Assembly (NCBI GenBank): GCA_013397795.1 | Contig: VZTJ01000801.1 | Span: 124,001 to 188,000, forward strand | Direction of reading: 5' to 3' | DNA: 64,000 nucleotides | Origin: Orthonyx spaldingii | Lineage: Eukaryota > Chordata > Aves > Passeriformes > Orthonychidae | Shown: in pieces, positions 1-14,257 of the stretch | How positions within the stretch are numbered: position 1 is the first letter of the stretch | Layout: the number at the start of each line of letters is the position of its first letter | The notes under the pieces: model-generated | Databases searched by the model: none | What the model saw: only the letters and a program-made list of their open reading frames with translations | What the model was told of the DNA's origin: nothing | Program-made: the position numbers and the translations under genes

Positions 1-124
1 TTGAAGCCCCAATTTTAGAAAGCAGAAGCAGAAATATCCTCCTTAATTAGTATATAGAAAAGCACATGAAATGCATGCACACTGCCACTGACTTTGTCTT
101 TTTGATTACAGACTGATGCTGACT

Positions 125-390
125 GAAGGGGACTTACAAGAATGGTGGATTCAAACTCTCATTGGAGGGGGTATGTATTGCAGCCACAAGCAGTATTTTG
201 GGAGGTTCAGGATGAAGATTAGGAAAAAAAAGTCTTCACTATAAGGATATTTCCACTTTGGAAAAGTTCCTAGAGAGAGGCAGGGAGTCTTCCTCCATTC
301 TTGGGGTTTTCAAGACTGCATTACACAAAGTCATGACTGAACGAGTCTAGTTCTCTCAATAGTCCTGCTCCATGCAGGAGAAACAGATGA
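125..390 (+). mobile_element. CR1 LINE, 3' fragment, decayed
   Basis: The stretch follows the usual order of the end of CR1 ORF2 and its 3' UTR on the + strand. It begins with GGGGACTTACAAGAA near 128, continues with a GGTTCAGGATGAAGATTAGGA block near 204 and a CTTCACTATAAGG block near 233, and reaches CCTGCTCCATGCAGGAG near 364. The match is by recalled CR1 architecture and has many substitutions and small indels, so this is an old copy. The final ATTCTATGATT-like terminus is not visible. No coding capacity remains. Confidence 0.65.
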
Positions 391-3261
391 ACTTTTGCTT
401 GATTATTGTTCAAAGTAGGTCACGTACAGAGATAACTTTCAACTAGCGTTTCTATGATTTTACGAAATAGCTGAAATCCCATAGCACAACATGCAATACA
501 TAAAGGATTTCTTTAATCCTATCAAATTCCTGTTTTAATCTTTCAAACTCAGTTCACTTACAGGCAGATTTTGAAATTTAAAAAAATACTGGTATGGATA
601 AGGCAGTCACATCTTTGTTCTGGATTATTGTTTTATCGAACCATGTTTAAAATCAATTTTAGCAGATATATTAGCAAACATTTTAGAGGGGTACACAGAG
701 AGGATAATTTATTGTACTGAGGAGAGAACAGTTGGATAATAATTTTCACCTAGTTTTAGACTTACAGGAGTTAGACTTTCATGTCTAACACAGCCAGAGA
801 CATATGTGAATCAATGAAGAGAAACTAGCACTTTGTGAGGGTATGCTGCTTTTTCTGATTGTCTAAGTCCAAGATGGAGAACATGAATCACCTTCTGAAA
901 ATGCTGATTTATCTGTATTATGGAGTTTCCAAGATGACTCAGACACAAAGATTTTAAATACCTAAACTAGGGCACGTGAATACAGGGCCTGACACTGTAT
1001 GGCTGAAAATATTTTTATTATATACAACAAAGGGTGAGAGGAAATCAAGTAAGATTACAGCTTACCATTCTAGTTCAAACCTTCACATCCTCAATATTAT
1101 GTTTTGGGATATCTGATGTCAGTAAATTACCTTTAAATTTTTAAAGAAAGAGGCTTTAAATTATTACTGTGTTTGGAGGTAAAAAACACTTCAAATAATT
1201 TCAGCTACTTTGATCCTGTTTTTATTTTCCCTGTGACATATACAACAGAAAGTCTAAAGAAAAGAAGAGGGGAAAACTTTATAGCTTAAACTGTCATTAT
1301 ACTCTGTAAGCACATATTGCATAATAATGGCAACAATGAAAGAGAGTAATGCTGACAACAACTCTGTTTTGTGACAAAGCATCTTGCACATTCCTGTGGA
1401 TATTCCAAGTAAAACTTTCCCTTGTTCAATTATTCAACAGATTTCATGAAAGGAATAAAGTCTTTATATATTCTTATTCAACTTTAATGTAAGGTGCCTT
1501 CATCCTCATAGCTCTCTCTTGGTGACTTGGTCAGAGGCACAGCAATGCATTTTGATTTTGACTGATGTCAACATAAACAGTTTAGTCTAGATTTTCATTG
1601 TTACACCCATCAGACCTCTGAGATACAAAGGATGACATGATAATATCTAGGCTGAAGCATACATCATGAAGGCAATGTTGAGTTATACAAGAAACAATAA
1701 ATATTTGGTCTTCATAAAGACAACAACTTGACAGGTCAAGAAAAATTGTGAAAATGAGAGTCACCCGGCCATTTATGCTGTGCTTTAGTAAATCCATTCA
1801 CTACACTGGAATCAATCATTCTCTTTAAATCATTGACCTGCATCTTAGTACTCAAGTGATGCACATCTGTTATACAACTATAGAATAGTCATTCTTGGTC
1901 TAGATATTTTTACCTTGCAACTGAGAAACTATTTTAAATGCTATTTGCTGATTTCTGTGTCATTAAAGTTAATTTTCTGTGGTAGTGACGGCATAACTGA
2001 AGCTGAAATAAGTTTTGAAGTATTCTTGCATGGTCAGTATTGAAATGAGTTGTTAAAATTCTATAGGGTCCAACTCTACTTATTTTATGTATATTATACC
2101 AGTCTATTGGAAATTTTGAGGGATCTTCATAATCATAGGTCTAAACCTGAAGTGAAGAATATATAGGCTGTGCTGCCTGATGATATCTGTTTTCAGAATA
2201 TAAGTACAGGTTTTGTACCCATTAATAAAATTTTATTGCAGATCTCAGTGTATTGTACTGGCATATCTCATATGTCTTAGATAGCATTTGGCATATATAT
2301 GCAAGTGTTGCAAAGCAGGCAGCTGACAGAGCAAAAGAACCAGAAGGCAGCAGTTTGTTTTGATGTACTGTATCTCAGCCATCTGGGGAGCGAGGTACTA
2401 CTAACAGAAGAAATATAACTACGGCTATTTAAAGAATCTCACAGCAGCTACTGTAAAAGTATAATCCTGAAAGGCACAGCTATTACTGTTTATTGATTCT
2501 TTACAGAAAGATTTATTCACAGTGCTTCTGAATTGAATTTCTGATTAATAAATTTCTTGGTCACATTTTCTGAACGTTTTCTTACTTCCTTTTAAAGAGT
2601 TTGGCTCTTACAACTTTGGCATTTGGGTCCATAATCATAGATTTGGGTAAAATGAATGTAATATTACATGGGTTATATTACATTGTTGTTGTTATGGTAT
2701 ATATGTATATTGTGGTATTAGTCTTAATTAGCATTATTGCTGTAATGCAGAATCCTAATAGGATGAGCAGCTCACTCTAATAGGGACAGTAGGGGATGCT
2801 CATAAGCAAAAGATAAATCCCAGTGGAGTTACATTGCCATAGAAAAAAGCAAGAACCAGAACGTTTTCTTAACAATTCATTCAGAAATATAATATACATT
2901 TTTTGGTGAAAAAAACAAGACTAAAAAGAGCAGAAGAATAAAAATACACTTAATGTGTCTGATCTTGTAATAATGGCTCCTATTGAAGTCTACAGTGTTT
3001 TTCATATGGGGTCATCACCTCAGAGCAGCACATTAAACCCTTCTAAGATTCAGAGTGGGATAAAATAACAGAAAAACTAGCCAAAAGACTAAGAACTTAA
3101 AAGAAGTGACAACTGGCTACAGCATTCTTTAGAAAGGGAATAGTGCGCAGAACAAAACAGGCTTGGTATCTTTTTTGAGACGTGAAATAACCTGTGAGTC
3201 TAAAGGATGGAATAGGCAGTGCACAAGAAAGTGAATTTCACTAAAAAAAAATCCCACTTCC

Positions 3262-3276
3262 TTTTTTTTTTTTTTT
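3262..3276. repeat. Poly-T tract (T15)
   Basis: A run of 15 T residues follows an A9 run at 3243-3251 at a distance of 10 bases. It is a simple mononucleotide tract. No retroposon body or target duplication was identified beside it. Confidence 0.9.
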
Positions 3277-5604
3277 ACAGGGAGGAGACCTGTTTCTGAA
3301 CATTTTCTCATGAAAACAAAAAGAAGGAGCTGTAAGAAAGAGATTCACTATGGCTTCATGAACTAAAACTTGCTCATTCCCCATGAGAAAAACCAAAAAA
3401 AGTGACAAAGAACAATACCTTCCAAAATAAACAAACGAAGTTAATGTATCTTTGCTTCATCAGTTCAATCATACAAACACAGAATTTGACAGGAATAGTA
3501 TTTTTTTTTCTCATTCTCTTTCTTGCCCAGATAAAAAGCTGACATATGTCTTATTTACAGGCCTTGTTAATATATATATCTACCTTTGTTACAAGACATG
3601 GCTAAACACACAGATGAGAAAGGTTCATGCACAAATTTCAGCAAGTGAGAGGCTTTTCTTTTCCTGCCTTGCAGCTAGTGCAAACATTTCCTCTAAAAAA
3701 CTTATTTAGCCTCCAAGTTGTCGCTGTGGAGTTGCAATCTATTTTTAGTGATTTTAACACATACTCCAAATTAAAAATAGCAAGGATTTTCATTCAAAAA
3801 TGCCTACTGAGTACTTGCAAGTACTATTTTTGCCTTTTCTTACTACTTAGTATTATTTTAGCAAACAGCTGGTGCGAGCAGGAGGGAAAATAGATGTGCC
3901 TTAAAGGCCTGTCTGGCTGACTGACTGGTAAGTGCTGTTGAAACGTGCTGTGTTAACTTCATGAGTGAATTGAGCAAATGCAAATTGTTGAATCAGTTAA
4001 CATTTCCTGTTCCCATAGCTCTGACTTCCAGCCATGACAAACACTGTCACTGTGTTGCCTGAGCTTTACCTTCACCTTTCCAGTGAATAAGGATTACTTA
4101 TGTTATTGCTCAGCTCCTATGCTACGTGTCCCTGGTACGCGAGAGAAGTGTTGTTGGTGGCACAATAACTCTTGTGTCTTGATGATATCATCTTGAATTA
4201 AACTCCTAACTAAAACTGGAAGTTGCTGCACGGTGAAAGAGAGTGTGAAGAATCTGTAAATGTCCTGCTGCATTCAGCACAGGAGTGTCCTGTCACACTG
4301 GCAACTCACAGTGCTCTCAGAAAAAGGTCTTGTTTTAGAGCACGGCAGGACACCAGCTATTTCTTCTTTAGAATTAGCTTCACTTGTCCCTGAAGGGAGA
4401 GTTTAAGCTCCAGAGTGTTCAAAGTTATACCGTGCTGTCAGTATAGGGCTCCAAGAAGAACATGAAATTGGAAGTTTAATCATAAGTATTTGAAAATATA
4501 TTTGATCAGAAACATCTATGTCCTGAAAACATACATGAAAAAGGGTTAAATCAGAATGTAGAGAAAATTTTACTGTGCTTTATGTTTACATTAGTATTTG
4601 TGTTACTGTTTTATGTAAATCTATATTAATATTAAAAACCGTACTTATCCTTTTCCAGAGAGGTAATTTAATTTTATCTAAGAGGTTTACTTTTTGGAGA
4701 CAAGCTTTGAAAGAGTTCCCTTGATGAAACTAATAATCAACCTAGAGTGAAAGTCAAGACTCATCTTTAAAAAAGATAGCTTGAACAATAAATAGAGAAA
4801 ATAATAGAATATAGATTTGACAGTTAAAGGATTATCTCTTTAATTAGGAAGACTTAGCACTGTTAGATAATGGTTGGCAAAGAGAAAGTGAGCAAACCAC
4901 ATATTACTCAGAAGTAGCCTATAAATCTGTACAGGCAAGCTGTTTGGCTGATTAATTTCTTCCCCAGCACTCTGTGTTACACTAAATAACACAGACTTCC
5001 TGCAAGCTACAGGCTTTCTTGGAAACTTGTTTTACTACTATTCCATGTTTTTAATTTTGTATTACTTCTCAGATATCCTTTAAAAAATTGACTGTATAAG
5101 CTGTGCACTCTAGTTAACACCAGAAAGGTGAGGGTATTTAAATTCAATCTTTTTCAGACCGTGTTGGAATACAGTTATGTCACCAAAACTTCCACCTTTT
5201 GTGTCTGAGGTTGTCTCTAAGTTTGTCTCATTTCAGTATAGCTACATTGTGTCATTCATATGGCTAAAATGGACAATATCTTATGAAATATGTGTAACTG
5301 AACATACACTTTACAGCACGTATTTGAACATTTCAGTAAAAAGCAAATTTGCTGTGATTGTCTATGTCATCCAAATGCTCAAGGAAACTAAACAAGAAAA
5401 GTCTAAGAATACTACCACATTTAAATTCATATTAACTTTGAATGAATAATCTTGCTACATATTCTCTGTGCTTCAGAAATTCATCTCATCAACACATGCA
5501 AGAGCTGTTCACATGGGCAGTGATTCCAGGTACAAGTAATGTGTAGCTCCATGGTGCTCCTATGTTTTTGCATGTTAACCCTTTTTCCTGTAATAATCTT
5601 GTTT

Positions 5605-5649
5605 AAATAACCTAAATAGTGCACATATAACCTAAATAACCTAAATAAT
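5605..5649. repeat. Imperfect tandem of an AACCTAAAT unit
   Basis: The unit AACCTAAAT or a close variant occurs three times within about 45 bases, interrupted once by GTGCACAT. This is a small local duplication with no apparent function. Confidence 0.7.
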
Positions 5650-7759
5650 ACCATTGTGGTTTAATAATTACCACTGACACTTGGGTAACTCAGTCATCCT
5701 CAGCTACTCTGGTACAGTTTGTGTTAGACATACTGCTCTTTGACAGTCACGGCTCAAGTGAAAAGTGCTCTGACTGAATAAGTGTATGCTAATGCACAAT
5801 TTAGATGTTATTGCAGGAGCAGCTCTAGACATTTAAAAAAATCTTTGAAAAACAATGATTTTTCTTTTCTTGTCATGTATTTTACAGTCTCCACCAGATG
5901 ATGTCATATCTAGTTTTATTTCTTTGTTAAGGTCTTTTCTTTTTTTAGTTCTCTCTCTAACAGGTTTTTAATGTGATGTGCATAGATACTAATGATGTGA
6001 AGTGGTGATAAAACAGAAAACTGTTTCATTTTTGGGACAACGCTGAGATTCCCAAAGCTCCTCTATATTGTTCTGGTGTAGATAAAAGAGCCTTAAAAAC
6101 TGATAATGTACACCAATGTATATGAAGAACTTTATTGCTCATTATGCATAATTCTACCCTGCTCTTTTCCACAAGTTCAAAATGCTGGTGAAAGGCTGCT
6201 CTTTTCCAGTCCTGAAGAGAAATATAGGTAGCAGACCTACCAGAGAAAGAGAATATGTTTACTTGGGGTAAAGGTAACACACTTCATCATCTCTGGTAGT
6301 CTTAAAAAAATCTTTAGAAGAAATTATTCATTATACTTCTTAAAGTACTATGGTTAATATATGTGAGTAAATAGAGCCTCTCACCTCCACTCTAAAAAAG
6401 TGAAGCCTGAAATCACCTGCACTAACCAAACAAAAAATTAGGTCAATGTAGTTTTGGGATCAAAGGGCAAAACTGCAAATCTACTTTAATTGCATGAATT
6501 TGCATTTGCAATAACAACAGAATGCAGACACAGTGAAGGAGAAGACACATCTCTTTTGGATGCTGGGTCTGTGTGTATTGTTAGGTAGCAGAGTCATTCT
6601 GAAACACTGCATACATTGAACTGTACTGTACATCATTTCTTTATTACTAACTTTGGAGATAATGCAGTAGCTGAACAACCTTGTACCTTAGGTCTCATAA
6701 AGGGAGATATGTATAAAGGGACCACTAAGTTTAAAAGTACAGTACACTCAGTACACAGTGGGTGATGATCATAGAGGGGAAGCATGAAGAGGGTAGGGCA
6801 TTTATACTTTTTTGGCACCATTAATTTTAATTTGAAACTTGGGTTTGAAAGGCAAATTGAAATGAGCACATAGGACTTTGCAAAAAGTTCCCTTGGAGTC
6901 TGAGCCTACCCAGAACAATGAACAGGGCTGAAATGCTGAATATTAAATAACTTGGAGATTTGAGCTGATACAACCCCCTGCCATTCAGCTGTATCCTGGT
7001 CTGCCCCTTTCATTATGCACTTGGGAATACCATTGCTTGACATGGCACTTTAGGAGAAATGAAAGACATTCTATGCCATATGAGTGGGAAACGGTGGGAC
7101 CAGGAGTGTCACCACTCTTTTTTTGGAAGCACTGCATGAGAGTATTTGAGTGTATTAGTGTGTGAATTCAAATACTGGACTTTATGGGTGTACCCCCAAA
7201 GATGATAAAGCACTGCCTATGTGTTCCTAACCAGTTGCTTCCTGCCTTCAACACCTACTTGTTGCATACTTCTTCCATGGATAGGAACAAAGTGTTTGTA
7301 GGAACAAGGGAGTAGGACAGGGAAAAACAATGTAGAATAGCACCTAGATGATCAAGAGAATGAAATGGCCAGTTAATAGCTTATGTGGACAGTAAGGATC
7401 AAAGAATTTATTCACCCCTGTAATAATCTATGTGGATGGCTTCATTTATCTAGATATAACCAGATGCATTACCTCAATTGCTAACATATGACACTCAGGT
7501 AATTTATATACCAGCACTTTTATAACAAGATCTTGGACTTCCAGCAATTCATTTTCCTGCCCTGTGAAAGAAGAAAGATGGATCTCGACAGTTTTGACTG
7601 ATGAGTCAAATAACTCTAATGAATCAAAGTATATTTCTAGCTGCCACATATAATGTGCTAACTATAATGTTACTGAACAAAGCTATTTTGGTAAAATACC
7701 AGCAAAAGAAGGGACTGGAGCCACTCTTTTTACCACTTTGGGCTTATCATCACTGTCCT

Positions 7760-8348
7760 GATGTAAGGACTCTACCCTCTAGCTAGGGTAGAGTTAATTT
7801 CTTCTCAATAGCTGTTACAGTGCTGTGTTTTGGATTCAGAGTGAGAATGGTGTCGATAACATACTGATATTTTTGTTTTTTACTAAGTGGTGTTTATCTT
7901 AAGAACTTTTTTTTTCCTTGTCTCATGCTCTGCCAGTGAGGGGGTATGCAAAAAAACAAACTGTGAGGGAAGACACCTGGAACAGGTGACCCAAACTGAC
8001 CAAAGGGATATTCTACACCACAGAACGTTATGCCCAGTATATAAAATGGGGGGAGTTACCCAGAAGGGTGGCCAATCTGGTTTTGGGAAGGGGGTCTGGC
8101 ACTGGTCAGCAGGTGGTTAGCACTTGCATTGTCCATCACTTGTTTTTACCTTTTGATTATCATTATTATTGTTTACAATTATGACTGTATTTTACTTTAA
8201 TTTCAATTATTGAACGGTTCTTGTCTCAACATACAAATTTTACTTTGATTCTTCTCCTCATTCCACTGGGGAAGGGGGAGGGGATGAAGGTGGGGTTTTG
8301 AGGGAGTGGCATTGAAGTGCTTAATTTCCATCTGGGCATAAAACCACA
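7760..8348 (+). mobile_element. Solitary LTR, probable ERVL type
   Basis: The segment follows the order of a common avian ERVL-type LTR. It has GGGTAGAGTTAATTTCTTCTC near the start (about 7786) and GTTTTGGATTCAGAGTGAGAA near 7826. These are followed by CAAACTGACCAAAGGGATATT (about 7992), a TATA box (TATATAAAAT) near 8038, and a terminal block ending AAACCACA at 8348. The family assignment rests on recalled LTR architecture. The 5' edge is uncertain by about 20 bases, and no convincing 5-bp target duplication was found. No retroviral internal sequence flanks it, so it is probably a solo LTR left by recombination. It carries many mutations. Confidence 0.75.
8038..8047 (+). promoter_or_regulatory. 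TATA box of the 7.76-8.35 kb LTR
   Basis: TATATAAAAT lies at the position expected for the U3 promoter of this LTR family, downstream of the AACTGACCAAAGGGATATT block. Whether it is still active cannot be judged from sequence. Confidence 0.55.
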
Positions 8349-11300
8349 GGAGTCACAAACAAAGGAAAGCCTAATACATTTACACTTATGCCAGTCTTCG
8401 CATCTTGATTTGTTCCTCTGTGTATATATAGATGTTTTTTACTAGCCATAAAAGTAAGAATTCAAGAGCAGTCTCTCTTTCTACTTAGCTCACTAGGAAC
8501 TGTCAGCTAAACACTTTTTAATTTTGAACAATGCTTTGTTATAAAATTCATCTGAGTTTGTACTAGATGAGAATAATATAAAAAAAACCCCCATATATTT
8601 AATGTGACTTTTTTTCAGTGTTTAATTTTTGTGGGAAAAAAGATAAGACTATATAAAAATAAATGAACTTTTTTCCTGTTTTTTTATTTACTATACAGAG
8701 AGACCTTGAAGATGCATCCGAGTGTGTCTTCTAGGAGACCTTTGGCTTCTCTGTCACACTGCATCACACTTTTCCTGTGTCAGTCTATGGGTGTATCAGG
8801 ACAAGACAGCTGTTTTCCAGTGCATGGGATCACAGCTTGGGAGAAAGGCTCTAGCTCTGCCTTAGTATGGTGAAAAACCACTACACAGATGACTGGTTGC
8901 TGTTTTACAGTTGCTGTTTGTCACTGTGGATTATACTTCAGCTCTGAATTTCTCTTTGCACTTAATGTGCAGGACTATTAATTTTTTTTTAAATTTCCAC
9001 AGACTAGATCAAAAAAGCCTGATCATCCTAGCTCTTTTTCATTTAGCGTGTCTGTTTACAATCTTACTTTGTTTTTGAGAAAATGTGTGTACTCACGTCA
9101 GATGGTTTTTTGAAACAAAAAGCTTTTCTCAGTTCACATCTTGCATAGACTTAATACGCTCTCCAGCAATAAAGTAGCTGTTGATTATTGCCCTGCACAA
9201 TTGCAACAGCCTCATTAGTTTCACTATGTAGCTTACAGTAGTTTCATGCCAAATTAAAAGTACAGGTCAAAGGACTAATGTGAGATCAGCCTGTAGAAAT
9301 TTGAAGCTTACCTGTATCCAGCAATTTATAAACATACAAAGCCACTTCACACTCTACCCAAAAGCAAAAATTCACAATGGGTATAATTAGGAATGTTGTT
9401 CTCTCTTAGCAATTAGGCTATGGCTGATATGTGCATTATTATGAAAATGAGAAAGTTGACTTTTATTATTTGCATGCTATCTAAATATTGAATGCTTGTC
9501 TAGGGTTACCGTGGTCATGGGAAATGTCAAACAATTGAAACAACTGATATTTTAAAAAATATTACTTACTGGACAATGAGCCTGTTTTGATGGATACTGT
9601 AAACAAGGAGTTCCTTTCATTATGAGGAGTACATTATTGGCCATGTTCAGTGTCTAGTTTTGGGTAGGACAGTACAAACAGGCACTCTCACTGTGGTAAT
9701 ATTTGGATAAAATAAGATGGGTTCTTGTTATACCCAGAACATGTTAAACACGGCATCAGGTGCTGATGAGTCTCCCTTTGGAGAATAAAGGTGATGAGGA
9801 ACAGAGAGGTTCTTGTCCAAGTAGGTTGAAAGGCCTGTTTAGGCTAGTGAAGGCTTTCAGAGGACATCATTCTTCTTTACAGGTAAAAAAATACAAATCA
9901 AGAAGGTGGCCACTTGTGATTCCGGTTGAGGGCTCCTTTCACGCATGAGTCGTGCCATGGGGAGGTAGAGGGAGAAGGCGTGAGCAGAAGTGATAAGCGC
10001 TATCTCCTCTCTCCTTTGCATGACAGTATTCCCTGCATGTCAGGACCACAACTTCATCCTGGCTTGTAAACTTGGTATATGGAATTAGGGAGATGAGAAG
10101 CAGATTCCTGGAGAGAGTAGCTACTGGAAAGCTGAAGCTCCCAGAGTCTTCTCTGATAAATGATCACCTGGGTAAACACCAAGGAGGCAGGACATTTGCT
10201 CATGAAAAAGAAAAATATTATCTGGAAAATGTATGAGAACCGACAAGAAATAGTAAAAGGTTGCTAGCAAGCTGAGAAATAAGTTTTCTGAGCACTTTGT
10301 GGTTAATACAGTTTTGTGTTTAACTGGTTTAAGGAGGGTATTCAAAGAAGTTATGAAAACAATTGTAAGACTTGCCTGCAGGGAAGTGGTTTCAATTGCC
10401 CCAGTGTTCTTTCCAAGATTTCAATGTATTTCTAAATACGTTTTCTTTTGATAATTGAAGACTTTCAGTTTTTAAAATTATACATTAATTAATGTAACTA
10501 CACAAACTATTTTTCATAGACGTTTACAGATTTCTTCTCAGGTTTATAAGCCTTTGTCTTTGTCTTCTTTTCTCTGAGTCTCTTTTCCTCTCTCATTAAT
10601 ATGAAGAGATTTCTCTAGCATGCAAATACCTACCATCAAAAGGCTTAAAAGCAGCTGTTTTCCCAGTGACTGCCTACTACTGGAAAACTCTCTGTGAAAG
10701 GTTTAAAGACATTCAAATCATTAAAAATTAAAATGAACTAATTTTATTTTATCAATACTTTTAAGACAAATACATGTTTTTTTCTTTTTGCAGACAATAA
10801 CAGGTGTTCAAGAGATTCACAAGACCTCTGTATGGTTGAATGTCTCAGAATGCATTGCCTATGATTTTGATGCCCTTAAAAGATATTATTTTTTTATCAC
10901 GTTTGAAATCCACATATAAATAATCCACTTCAACAAACAACTAAAATGGGAGAACACAGAAGAGTAATTTAGATTTTAATTTCGTCAGATATATGCAGAC
11001 AATGCACCTGCCTTACCATCAAAGAGCATTAATAGAAACAAAGGCAAATTTGCATCAACCTCATGATGAATAAATTGTAAATAACAGTTGCAAAGTATTT
11101 AATTAGCAGGTTCATAATAAAAGGTTTTAATGGACACTACATTTCTGAAGCTATGTGAAATAGAAAGTACTTACCAGAGGTAATAACTAGTTTAATTTCC
11201 TTCCATAAGCATAGCAGCCATTCTTTGCAAATTATTGTGCTTAGGAGCTGTGAAGTGAGACCATTGAGAGAGTCTCTCTTCAGTTTGAAAAGCACGTATA

Positions 11301-11710
11301 TGAAAATGTAATTCTGTCCCAGTGTGACCCCAAATCACTGAGATTAACAAGGATTCCTCATTGACTTTGGTTGCATTGGTGCTCTCCTATAATATATGTA
11401 CTGTTTAAATATATTAAAGATATAGCACAATCTTAAAAAGTGGTAATAATGTTCATCACCATCACTGTAAAATAGTAAAGTACTGAAATAAAGCAGTATA
11501 AGAGTCCATAAAAAATCTAAGCATCCAACATTTCAATAATGTTATCATATTCATACACATAATCAGTCCTCTTCTACAGCAATGCAGGATGAGTTTCCAC
11601 AGTGTTGTAAGACAGAAATATATAATTTTACCTTGCTGGAGGGTGTGATTCCATAGGTGTTGTGAATTTTAATGGAGTTACACAATTTTACTTGAGGCCA
11701 TTATTCATAC
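8349..11710. other. Unique AT-rich non-coding DNA
   Basis: No gene, RNA gene or recognisable repeat was found. The stretch between about 9760 and 10060 is slightly richer in G and C, but it shows no protein family or repeat that I know. Confidence 0.55.
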
Positions 11711-12322
11711 AATCATAGAATCATTAAGGTTGGAAAAGACTTCTAACATGATCAAGTCCAACCATTATTCCAACACTACCAAGTCCAGCATTAAACCATG
11801 CCTTAAGTGTGTCCTAAATGCCACATCTGCATGTTATCTGAAAACTTCCAGGGGTTGTTACTTCACCACTTCTCTCGGCAGCCTGTTCCAATGCTTGACC
11901 ACCCTTTCAGTGAAGAATTTTTTCTTCATGTCTAATCTAAATCTCCCCTGGCACAATTTGAGATCATTTCCTCTCATCCTGTCACTTGTTACCTGGGAGA
12001 AGAGGCCAACCCCCACCTAGCTACAACCACCTTTCAGGTAATTGCAGAGTGCAAAAACGTTTCCCCTAAACCATCTTTTCTCCAGGCTAAACAACTCCAG
12101 CTCCCTCAGCCACTCTTCATCAGACTCATGCTCCAATCCCTCCACCAGCATCATTGTTCTATTCTAGACATGCTCCAGCACCTCAACGTCCTTCTTGTAG
12201 TGAGGGGCCCAAAACTGAACACAGGATGTGAGGTGCGGCCTCACCAGTGCTGAAAACAGGAGGACAATCACTGCTCTGGTCCTGCTGGGCAGACTATTTC
12301 TGATATACAGCCATCTGGCATT
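11711..12322 (-). mobile_element. CR1 LINE, 5'-truncated, antisense
   Basis: On the + strand it starts with AATCATAGAATCATTAAGGTT, the reverse complement of the CR1 3' terminus. It then runs backwards through the 3' UTR and the end of ORF2. Typical blocks include GTCCAACCATTATTCCAACA (about 11756), CTGTTCCAATGCTTGACCACC (about 11883), the CTCATCCTGTCACTTGTTACC region (about 11974) and GTGCGGCCTCACCAGTGCTGA (about 12232). Homology fades near CTGGTCCTGCTGGGCAGAC and TTTCTGATATACAGCC. The copy is about 610 bp long, truncated at the element's 5' end, and broken by stops and frameshifts. No target duplication was established. Confidence 0.93.
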
Positions 12323-14257
12323 AATATTATAAATAAAAAGTAAATTAAAAGTGAAATGCATTGTACAAGACCTCTTCCTAAGAAATCTAAAAGCATTAAG
12401 ATATTTATAGTGCAATGAGAAGAGTAAATAATACCTGGGAACAGATATGTGAGATTTTGCTCTAGTGGAGAGAGTTTAGCAAAAAAGAATATGGACTTTT
12501 CTAAATATCTCTAAATATGATATTGTAATGAGCAAAAAGTGTGATTCATGTATTTGTAAACAAAATTTCCTTTAGTGTTAGATAACTAGCTTAACTGTCT
12601 TTCAGCACATGAAATATCAAAGTAATGGATTTAACAGCTTTGATGACTTGCTTCTATGTTCCAGGAAAATGATAATTGTAATTGAAAAGATACAAGAACC
12701 TTCATTGGCAGACTTCAGACAAAAGTACTAATTTCAGGTGATACTAGAGAATCAAAAAATCTGTGAGGTGCTGAAAGAATGGGGCAGTCCTTAACAGGAG
12801 GGGAAAGACTGAAGAAAGAAACCCTGGAGGTTCATTTAGGCTAAGTCACGCTGCTGCCACTCAGCCATGTGCTTAAAATGCCCACCACATCTCTCCTGTT
12901 TCATTCTGCCCTCAGGACCTTCTATTTCTGGGCAAGGGTACAAGGTACAGATATCAATTTCTGTGACTGCAGGTTAGAATTGCCTAAATCAGGACTTCTC
13001 TCATTTTTAATAATGCCCAAAGAAACAGAAACCCTGAGATACCACGGTAAGGAATTCAATATAAGGCCATAGATAAGAGAAAGCTTCAGGAAATAATATG
13101 TCAATGTGGAGATGAACTAAAAATAGCCCATAGACCTCTAAATATCCTTCACTAATCACACTTTTCCATATCTCATTCAGCTGAGTGCTAGAATATTTCT
13201 TACACTGTAAATGATTTGAGAAGCTGAGCTGGTAAATTTTTTGTTGATAAGCAGCTTGAATATTCAGAAGCAAGAGGCCAGAGAGAACTGAAAGTTCATG
13301 TACAACAGAACAGACTAGTTGGGATGCAGCAGAAGGGCCAGCGCTAGCGAGAGCTACCTTCACAATGAATTTCTAATTCCTATAGTGCTATTAATGAGCT
13401 GTTCACCGGTCCTGAGAACAGAATATTCCATTCCATCAGTGTATTAAAAAATTATGTAAATGAGACATGGAGACCTAATTAGAGTGCAGGAATTTCATGG
13501 TTCAAGGGAAAGTTCACTTATGTATCAGTAATTACACAACAGCCCTTTTTTCTAACAGGCTAAACCAACTCCATTTCATCATAGTAAGTATTATAATTAA
13601 AACAGCTTTTCAAACTAATAGTACATGAAAAATATAATAAAAAATGTAAAATCCAAACATCTACAGGATATGTTTAAAGAACTGGGAAGCATGCAAAATA
13701 GGAAGAGAAATATTTTGTTGCAAATAGTATAATAACCTATTACTTTTGACAACAAAATGTTAATGGCAAGTCCAAAATATAAAATATCAAGAAAAACCCA
13801 TACTTGCAAAGTTCCTGGCAGGACTAGACCCTGAAGTTATCCCACATTTTATTTCTTTTCTTTTTTTTTTCTTTTTTTCTCTTTCAAAACTGTTACTGTT
13901 GACTAGTATACTCTTACTGATAAGCTAAAAGGTGTTCTGTTGAACTGATTTTTTTTTTTTCCAGAGAGAAGAATGATCTCTTACAAAATAAATATTGAAG
14001 GAAAAAATACTAAGAAAAATGCATAGAAATGTCATTTTCTTCATGCTGGTACATGCTGCATATGAAAACTGAGAAAGTAGTTAAAAGTCCAAGATACATA
14101 CATGTAACCAGATTTGGGAGAAAATTTTGTTGGTTTTGTTTGGTTGGTTGTTTTATTTTCAATAAAACTTGATCTAGCTTCCTTGGAGATTTCACTGCAA
14201 ATCTGACAAGTTTAGGTTGTTTGTATAACACAAAGAGAAAACCTTTAGGAAAAACAT
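12323..14257. other. Unique AT-rich non-coding DNA
   Basis: No gene or known repeat was found. A pyrimidine-rich stretch with long T runs lies at about 13847-13885. An antisense frame of about 118 codons near 13007-13363 has no motif or composition that supports a gene. Confidence 0.55.
13847..13885. repeat. T-rich pyrimidine tract
   Basis: A stretch of about 40 bases is composed almost wholly of T and C, with T runs of 10 and 7. It is low-complexity sequence. A second run of 12 T lies near 13949. No branch point and AG acceptor attached to an exon could be supported. Confidence 0.8.

Larger units (their letters stand above)
391..7759. other. Unique AT-rich non-coding DNA
   Basis: I see no gene, RNA gene or recognisable transposable element in this 7.4 kb. 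It holds a T15 tract at 3262-3276 and a short CCTAAATA-type tandem at 5605-5649, both listed separately. All open frames are short, have no conserved motif and show no plausible exon structure. It may be intergenic or intronic. Confidence 0.6.

Noticed and set aside
10614..10632. ATGCAAAT octamer-like words, also near 15312 and 63906
   Set aside because: Octamers of this kind are frequent by chance in AT-rich DNA, and nothing nearby supports a promoter or enhancer.
13007..13363. A 118-codon antisense frame in unique DNA
   Set aside because: No motif or family resemblance, and the composition equals that of the surrounding non-coding DNA.
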